A DNA stretch of 22,607 nt from Flavobacterium psychrophilum. GTDB taxonomy: Bacteria; Bacteroidota; Bacteroidia; Flavobacteriales; Flavobacteriaceae. Position 1 is the first letter of the stretch. Each line of letters begins with the position of its first letter. The stretch covers positions 1-22,607 of the forward strand of contig DZCQ01000020.1 in the NCBI GenBank assembly GCA_022730285.1. Direction: 5' to 3'. Shown here piece after piece: positions 17,729 through 22,607 of this stretch. A model generated the notes under the pieces. The model ran no database searches and had not been told where the DNA came from. It saw only the letters and a program-made list of their open reading frames with translations. A program made the position numbers and the translations under genes.

Positions 17729-18749
17729 ACGAAAACTCCGAACCCTTATTAAAGGTGCTTTCTACATATATTTTTTCGTCATGAGCTTCTATGATGTGTT
17801 TTACAATGCAAAGGCCTAAACCAGAGCCACCTTCTTCCCTAGCTCCAGTTTTATCTACTCTGTAAAAGCGTTCAAAAAGACGTGGAATATTTTTTGCTTC
17901 TATTCCCTCTCCATTATCTTTTATTCTAACAATTACCTTATTGTTAATTAAATCTTCAACACCTATTTCTGTTGAACCACCAAATTTTCCATACTTTATG
18001 GAGTTAACTATCAGATTCATAACAACTTGCTGTATTTTTTCATAATCCCCGTGAACCACAATCGGGTGATAGTATTTAGAGTCTAACGTTAGGGTAATAT
18101 CTTTTTTGTTTGCCTTCATTTCGAGCAAATCTAAAACATTTTGTACTAACTCAACAATATCAAAATTAGAATAGTCTAATATTTTATCTTCCATTTCTAG
18201 CTTTGCAATCATGTCTAAGTCTTCTACAATATAGACCAAACGCTCTACTCCTTTTTCTGCACGTTCTAAATATTTTTGTCGTATTTTCTTGTCGTGCATA
18301 CCACCTTCTAATAGTGTACAAATGTAGCCTTGAACGGTAAATAATGGTGTTTTTAATTCATGAGAAACATTGCCCAAAAATTCTCTGCGGTATTCCTCAC
18401 GATCTTTTAACATTTCTATTTCTAACTTTTTTTCGGTAGCAAATTTTTTCACTTGCCGAGTTAAAACAGTCATATCGGTAGTAATGGGCCTATTTTTTAA
18501 AGTGCTAGAATCTAGAAAAGACACATCGTCATATATTTTTTTTACCCTACGATAAATAAAACGTTCAACCCTATATTGAATAATAAAGAATGAAAAAACG
18601 AAGATAAAGAATGAAAAAAAACCAAGAAAAAACCAAGAAAATTCAAAAAACACGCTTATCAAAATCCCAACAATTATGGAGGATATTAACGTAATGTATA
18701 GTGCTGATAATAATCCAAACTTATGTGTTTTTCGGAGTATGGAACTCAT
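17691..18749 (-). CDS. PhoR-like sensor histidine kinase
   Basis: This is a 352-residue HisKA-type membrane kinase. Two hydrophobic segments (about 11-33 and 38-58) are separated by only about five residues, so there is practically no extracytoplasmic sensor domain. A linker with HAMP-like charge pattern (about 59-125) leads to the H box VSHELKTPL with phospho-acceptor H130, the N box NLIVNSIKYG from 245, DNGEGI from 278, FERFYRVDK from 292 and GGSGLGLCIVKH from 307. I place the start at ATG 18749, one base after the regulator's stop (TAGCATG), and not at the TTG 12 bases upstream, which would overlap the regulator; the conserved part begins after either. It should phosphorylate the adjacent regulator. 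The PhoR assignment rests on the pairing and domain plan; the signal is unknown. Confidence 0.92.
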   Translation of the reverse strand: MSSILRKTHKFGLLSALYITLISSIIVGILISVFFEFSWFFLGFFSFFIFVFSFFIIQYRVERFIYRRVKKIYDDVSFLDSSTLKNRPITTDMTVLTRQVKKFATEKKLEIEMLKDREEYRREFLGNVSHELKTPLFTVQGYICTLLEGGMHDKKIRQKYLERAEKGVERLVYIVEDLDMIAKLEMEDKILDYSNFDIVELVQNVLDLLEMKANKKDITLTLDSKYYHPIVVHGDYEKIQQVVMNLIVNSIKYGKFGGSTEIGVEDLINNKVIVRIKDNGEGIEAKNIPRLFERFYRVDKTGAREEGGSGLGLCIVKHIIEAHDEKIYVESTFNKGSEFSFTLEKAETILSK

Positions 18750-18750
18750 G

Positions 18751-19434
18751 CTATAATTCAAATTTGTAACCTATTCCTTTAATGGTTTTAAAAAAATCTT
18801 CTCCTATTTTTTCACGTAATTTTCTAATGTGTACATCTATGGTTCTGCCACCTACAACCACTTCGCTACCCCAAACCTTATCTAAAATTTCTTCTCGTTT
18901 AAAAACTTTTCCAGGTTTTGAGGCTAGTAGATAAAAAAGTTCAAATTCTTTACGTGGAAGGATAATTTCGACACCTTCTTTGATAATTTTATATTCCTCT
19001 CTATTAATTACAATATCCCCAACATTTAGATTTTCTGCTGCGGCATCACTTTCTTTAAACCTTCGTAATAATGCTTTTACTTTACTAACCAAAACTTTTG
19101 GTTTAATTGGCTTAGCGATATAATCATCTGCACCAGCATCAAATCCTGCTACAAGAGAATAATCTTCGCTCCGTGCTGTTAAGAAAGTAATAATTGTTTG
19201 ACTTAATTCGGGAGTTTTACGAATAATTTCGCAAGCTTCCATTCCGTCCATTTCTGGCATCATTACATCCATAATAATAAGATGTGGTAGGTGTTTTTTA
19301 GCTTTTTGCACTGCTACTTTTCCGTTTTCGGCAGTAAAAATCTGGTAACCTTCGTTAGTTAAGTTATAGCCTACAATTTCTAATATATCGGCTTCGTCAT
19401 CTACCAATAAAATCTTAATATCTTTCTTTTTCAT
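18751..19434 (-). CDS. PhoB/OmpR-family response regulator
   Basis: The 227-residue protein has a receiver domain (acid pair D12-D13, phospho-acceptor D56 in IIMDVMMPEMDG, T86, K108 in AKPIKP) and a C-terminal winged-helix DNA-binding domain (about 135-227, with PRKEFELFYLLASKPGKVFK and RTIDVHIRKLREKIG). It is the cognate partner of the kinase gene that follows one base later. The KIKGIGYKFEL-type end (here TIKGIGYKFEL) is standard for the OmpR/PhoB class. The TonB receptor upstream in the same orientation, separated by a terminator, is a candidate target gene, but I saw no duplicated operator-like repeat to support that. Confidence 0.94.
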   Translation of the reverse strand: MKKKDIKILLVDDEADILEIVGYNLTNEGYQIFTAENGKVAVQKAKKHLPHLIIMDVMMPEMDGMEACEIIRKTPELSQTIITFLTARSEDYSLVAGFDAGADDYIAKPIKPKVLVSKVKALLRRFKESDAAAENLNVGDIVINREEYKIIKEGVEIILPRKEFELFYLLASKPGKVFKREEILDKVWGSEVVVGGRTIDVHIRKLREKIGEDFFKTIKGIGYKFEL

Positions 19435-19458
19435 AAAATAAATTACGTTTTTATAATG

Positions 19459-19466
19459 TAAAGATA
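19459..19466 (-). promoter_or_regulatory. Weak candidate -7 element for the regulator-kinase operon
   Basis: The - strand reads TATCTTTA, one mismatch from TAnnTTTG, 24 bases before the regulator ATG. The gene needs its own promoter, because a terminator closes the receptor transcript upstream, and the position is right, but the match is imperfect and no -33 element is seen. Confidence 0.3.
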
Positions 19467-19571
19467 TATATTAATTAAAAGTAATTGCATAGTAATAAGT
19501 AATTTTTTATTTAATAACAATATCTTAATGTTTTACAAACCAAAGAATAATCTTTACTGTCTATTTCCGTT

Positions 19572-19618
19572 ATAAAATAAAATACCATCTCAAAATAAGG
19601 ATATTTAGAGATGGTATT
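19572..19618 (-). terminator. Intrinsic terminator of the large TonB receptor gene
   Basis: A perfect 11-bp stem (19581-19591 with 19608-19618) with a 16-base AT-rich loop is followed on the - strand by TTATTTTATA. It lies 23 bases after the receptor's stop and separates it from the regulator gene, which is 138 bases farther on. Confidence 0.85.
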
Positions 19619-19641
19619 CTTTTTAGAGTTACAAGTATGTT

Positions 19642-22464
19642 CTAAAACTTATAAGTATAGCTTAAGGAATATGCTTGATAAGGTGTTTTTTTAGAGAAAA
19701 TTTCTTTTCTAGAATTGTATGATTTATAATAACTTACCTTAGATTCATTTAACAAATTAGAAGCTCCTAAACGGATAGAACTATTTTTTGTTTTTCCAAG
19801 TGTTTTATTTACGTTAATACCAAGACTGTTAAAAGGCAAAGTATAAACATCTGGAATTGCAGCAATACCTACTACCTCTAGAGTTTCGCCTTGTACATTA
19901 TAATTTACATTTACGTCTGTTCCTATTTTTTTGCTACTGTATGACAATGTTGCATTTACAAGATATGGCGATTGTCCTTGTAGTTTTCTGGTATCCTTCA
20001 TTGTTTCACCAGTTCTTAAATTTGCAAGTTTGGTATCATATTCTCCATTTGCAGTTTTGTCCATTTGCTGAACAGATTCGATAATAGAGGCATTAACATT
20101 AATATTAAAGTTTCGTATGCCAATAAAATCTAAATCTTTTCTGAATTCAAATTCCGCACCATATACTATTGCTGTTCCAACATTACGATGTTGTGTGTTT
20201 GATGGAGCAGACCCACTATAAAAAGTCAGCTCAATAGGGTCTTTAAAGGTTTTATAGAATCCACTAATAGCAAACATTTGGTTTCCTTTTCCGTAATTTT
20301 CAAAACGCAAGTCAAAATTATTAATATACGAAGGTTTTAGGTTAATATTCCCATTATAGGTTAAACCAGTTAAAGGGTCGTAAATTTGAGAGATAGAACT
20401 TTCTTTAAAAGAAGGTCTTGCAGTGGTTATTGCATAAGAGGCTCTTAAATTTATTTTTTCGGTTAAAGCATAGATAAAATTTGTAGATGGGAAAAAGTCT
20501 AACTTGTCTATTGTTTTAGTATCTTTATAAATAATACTTGCTTGTGCATTTTCTCCAGTGTAAAACAAGTCAAATTTTTCTGCACGAACTCCAACTACTG
20601 TTTTTAATTTCTTAGCTAAATTAAATTCTTCCGAAATATAGGCTGCATAATTTGTAGAATACGATTTATAGGTGTTACTAGGTTCGTAATTTCCGTTAAT
20701 ATAGCTACCAGTGTTAGTAGTAGTATTCCAAATGTTGTCTGGAAGCAATATGGCATCAGCATTACCATTGTAAGAAATACCGTTACCATTGTTATACATT
20801 AATATCGAGAATTGATCTATTCTAAAATCTCTCTTTTTTAAAGCTCCTTTTGCCCCAAATTGCAATTTTGCTTCATTTTTAAATAACTCGTGCTTTTTAG
20901 TAAGGTCAATTTTAGCAACTGAATTTTGCTCGTTTAATTCTCTCCAAATTCTTTTTGGAGAACCTCCACCACTTGCAGTTATTTGATAAGTATTAGTAAT
21001 ATCGTCGTATTGAAATGGTGTAATACGAACATCTTTATCTTTAATCCCAGAAAATGTTTGTGCTAAATTCCATTCTATTTTCCAAGAACTTTCTGCTTTA
21101 GAATGTAATCCAGACAAATGAAAGTTTGTTACCGAACGTTGTGTATAATCTAAATAATCGCTAAAAACTCGTATATCGTTAGAAAATTTAACAATTTTAT
21201 CAAAATAACCCGCAGATGATTCTCCATTTTGAATATGCAAAACATTAAATTTATATTTGCTATTATCTGTTTTATATGCAAGCCCTCCAAGAGCACTGAT
21301 TATCACATTTTTACTTCCTAAGTTTCCAACTTGTTTTTCTGAAATATCTAATTCTGAAACGTTCTTATCTGAATTTTTTAGATAGTTTCCTCTTTCGTAA
21401 TTTTCATAGAAAGAAGTTTCGTTTTTATAAGATATAGAAGCAATATACCCTAATTTATTTTTGCCTACATTATATTGGTTTCCAGCCGAAAAACTAAAGC
21501 TATAATCTGCATCCGAAGATTTTTCTTTTGCTTTTAATTCCTTGTTAAAAGCATTTGTAAGAGTAGTTAATTGTGGGTTATTCTCGTAAGGAAATGGGAT
21601 TACAGATTGACTATTAATTGGAATATCTCTTTGTCCATTATCAAAACCTAAAAAATCTGTTTTAGAAGTATTGTAAGTCAAATAGTTACTATTAAAATGC
21701 ATTTTTGGATTATAGCTCTCCCCTATCGAAAAACTATATTGTGCTTTTGTAGGGAAATCCTTGGTAACAATATTTACCATTCCACCCGTAAAATCTGCAT
21801 CTAAATTAGCAGTTACCGTTTTTAGCACTAGAATATTGCCTACAATATCTTTTGGAAAAATATCCATTTGTAAGGTATTTCTTTCTGGATCTAAACCAGG
21901 AATATCCATTCCGTTCAATATTGATTTTGTATATCTATCACTTAAACCTCTAACTACCAAATATTTATCCCCAACAACAGAAACTCCAGGAATTGTTTTA
22001 ATAGCAGCAGCCACATTTGATGCCCCTGTTTTAGTAAGTGATTCTATCGAAATTCCATCTACCACATTGATAGATTTTTTTTGAATATTTAAAACAGATG
22101 CTTCTGTATTTCTTTTCTGAGTAGTTTCTACTACTACTTCTTGCAATGTATTTTCGGCAGGAGATAGTGTTACATCTACATGCTCTATAGCATTCGCTTT
22201 TACTTCTACATCAGAAATGGTTAAGGAAGTATATCCTAAAAAAGAGAAAACAAGTGTATATTTTCCAGGTGCTAACTTAATTTGATATACACCATCTATA
22301 TCGGTTGTGGCAAAAGCTTTAGTCTCTTTGACTGATACATTTGCAAAAGGCAATACATCGTTAAATTTACCATCTTTAACTACACCTGTTACAAAACTTT
22401 CTTGTGCGAAGATAGAGGTTGATAAGAATAGAAGGAAATAAGTAATTTTTTTAAAGAAAATCAT
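19642..22464 (-). CDS. TonB-dependent receptor with carboxypeptidase-like regulatory domain
   Basis: This is a 940-residue outer-membrane active transporter. The signal peptide is about 1-20 (MIFFKKITYFLLFLSTSIFA). A carboxypeptidase-D-like beta domain covers about 24-101, followed by the TonB-box-like stretch TLQEVVVETTQ near 106-116. The plug lies at about 120-237 with AAAIKTIPGVSVVGDKYLVVRGL, NGMDIPGLDPERNTLQMDIF and the segment ADFTGGMVNIVTKDFP. A long beta-barrel ends in a terminal Phe (YSLSYTYKF), as required for outer-membrane assembly. It is not a SusC with a SusD partner downstream. The neighbours downstream are a PhoB/PhoR-like pair, so phosphate or an organophosphate is a possible substrate; nothing in the protein itself shows this. 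The gene before it (- strand) ends 80 bases upstream across a hairpin. Confidence 0.94.
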   Translation of the reverse strand: MIFFKKITYFLLFLSTSIFAQESFVTGVVKDGKFNDVLPFANVSVKETKAFATTDIDGVYQIKLAPGKYTLVFSFLGYTSLTISDVEVKANAIEHVDVTLSPAENTLQEVVVETTQKRNTEASVLNIQKKSINVVDGISIESLTKTGASNVAAAIKTIPGVSVVGDKYLVVRGLSDRYTKSILNGMDIPGLDPERNTLQMDIFPKDIVGNILVLKTVTANLDADFTGGMVNIVTKDFPTKAQYSFSIGESYNPKMHFNSNYLTYNTSKTDFLGFDNGQRDIPINSQSVIPFPYENNPQLTTLTNAFNKELKAKEKSSDADYSFSFSAGNQYNVGKNKLGYIASISYKNETSFYENYERGNYLKNSDKNVSELDISEKQVGNLGSKNVIISALGGLAYKTDNSKYKFNVLHIQNGESSAGYFDKIVKFSNDIRVFSDYLDYTQRSVTNFHLSGLHSKAESSWKIEWNLAQTFSGIKDKDVRITPFQYDDITNTYQITASGGGSPKRIWRELNEQNSVAKIDLTKKHELFKNEAKLQFGAKGALKKRDFRIDQFSILMYNNGNGISYNGNADAILLPDNIWNTTTNTGSYINGNYEPSNTYKSYSTNYAAYISEEFNLAKKLKTVVGVRAEKFDLFYTGENAQASIIYKDTKTIDKLDFFPSTNFIYALTEKINLRASYAITTARPSFKESSISQIYDPLTGLTYNGNINLKPSYINNFDLRFENYGKGNQMFAISGFYKTFKDPIELTFYSGSAPSNTQHRNVGTAIVYGAEFEFRKDLDFIGIRNFNINVNASIIESVQQMDKTANGEYDTKLANLRTGETMKDTRKLQGQSPYLVNATLSYSSKKIGTDVNVNYNVQGETLEVVGIAAIPDVYTLPFNSLGINVNKTLGKTKNSSIRLGASNLLNESKVSYYKSYNSRKEIFSKKTPYQAYSLSYTYKF

Positions 22465-22490
22465 GTAGTTTAAAATTTGTTTATTAACAA

Positions 22491-22523
22491 AATTTGCATA
22501 GCAGAAATTCCGCTATGCAAATT
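22491..22523 (-). terminator. Hairpin between an upstream gene and the TonB receptor (terminator or attenuator)
   Basis: A perfect 12-bp stem (22491-22502 with 22512-22523) with a 9-base loop lies between the stop of the upstream gene (22544) and the receptor ATG (22464). On the - strand the stem is followed by TTGTTAATAA, a weak U tract. It leaves only 26 bases for any receptor promoter downstream of it, so it may be a partial terminator that sets the ratio between the two gene products, or an mRNA end-protecting stem. Confidence 0.7.
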
Positions 22524-22543
22524 ATATGTAAAATATTTTATTA

Positions 22544-22607
22544 TTAGAATATCCCTTTCGCTTTAGCTAGAGTCCAACCAAATACAGTACAATCTGCACC
22601 TACGCCA
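22544..22607 (-). CDS. 3' end of an unidentified gene (partial)
   Basis: The - strand has an open frame entering from the right edge and ending in TAA at 22544. The visible 20 residues are GVGADCTVFGWTLAKAKGIF. The Gly/Trp-containing end looks like that of some secreted Bacteroidota proteins encoded beside TonB receptors, but this is too short for identification. It is co-directional with the receptor and may be its partner. That it is coding is supported by the position of the stop just before a terminator-like hairpin and by the lack of other features; no family is assigned. Confidence 0.55.
   Translation of the reverse strand, partial: GVGADCTVFGWTLAKAKGIF

Noticed and set aside
1..22607. 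CRISPR arrays, insertion sequences, phage genes, tRNA or rRNA genes, toxin-antitoxin or defence systems
   Set aside because: No regularly spaced repeats, transposase or integrase motifs, tRNA-like cloverleafs or rRNA sequence were seen; nearly the whole window is occupied by recognisable core or envelope genes.

Overview
The window is an AT-rich bacterial chromosome segment from the Bacteroidota, almost certainly family Flavobacteriaceae. The reasons are an RpoC of flavobacterial type followed by a DUF3467 protein, a ubiE-porT pair, a cargo protein with a type IX secretion (T9SS) C-terminal sorting domain, two TonB-dependent receptors with N-terminal carboxypeptidase-D-like domains, and Bacteroidota-type -7 elements (TAnnTTTG) ahead of several genes in place of Shine-Dalgarno-rich leaders. 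I cannot name the genus.

Left part (1-9978, all + strand): the 3' portion of rpoC ends in a strong intrinsic terminator and is followed by a small DUF3467 gene. After a 349-base gap comes a tight run of housekeeping genes: prfC (release factor 3), trmN6 (tRNA methyltransferase), a short RsmI-like tetrapyrrole-methylase-family protein, folA (dihydrofolate reductase), ubiE/menG (menaquinone methylation) and porT (T9SS/gliding outer-membrane protein). A fresh -7 element precedes ubiE, so ubiE-porT may be a separate unit.

Middle part (9979-16513): a TonB-dependent receptor of the outer-membrane beta-barrel type on the - strand is divergent from a small Gre-factor-like gene on the + strand. Bidirectional terminators sit at both convergent junctions. 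Next comes a T9SS-sorted secreted protein (-), then a - strand operon trmB - lysE-type exporter - alkyltransferase-like (ATL) protein. The ATL protein has Ala in place of the catalytic Cys of the methylguanine methyltransferases.

Right part (16514-22607): a glycosyltransferase-like gene (+) runs head-on into a PhoR-like histidine kinase gene (-) with a 38-base overlap of coding ends. The kinase is preceded by its PhoB-like response regulator, one base apart. Upstream in the same direction lies a 940-residue TonB-dependent receptor with its own terminator, and then the last 20 codons of an unidentified gene, separated from the receptor by a perfect 12-bp hairpin. The order (unknown gene, receptor, regulator, kinase) suggests a nutrient-uptake locus, perhaps phosphate-related, but this is inference.

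Most of the window is ordinary core genome. I found no CRISPR array, insertion sequence, tRNA, rRNA or phage gene, and nothing I can honestly call a new system. The points worth a second look are the Cys-less ATL protein, the hairpin in front of the large receptor, the sensor kinase with almost no extracytoplasmic domain, the head-on gene overlap, and the high share of non-ATG starts (four genes).
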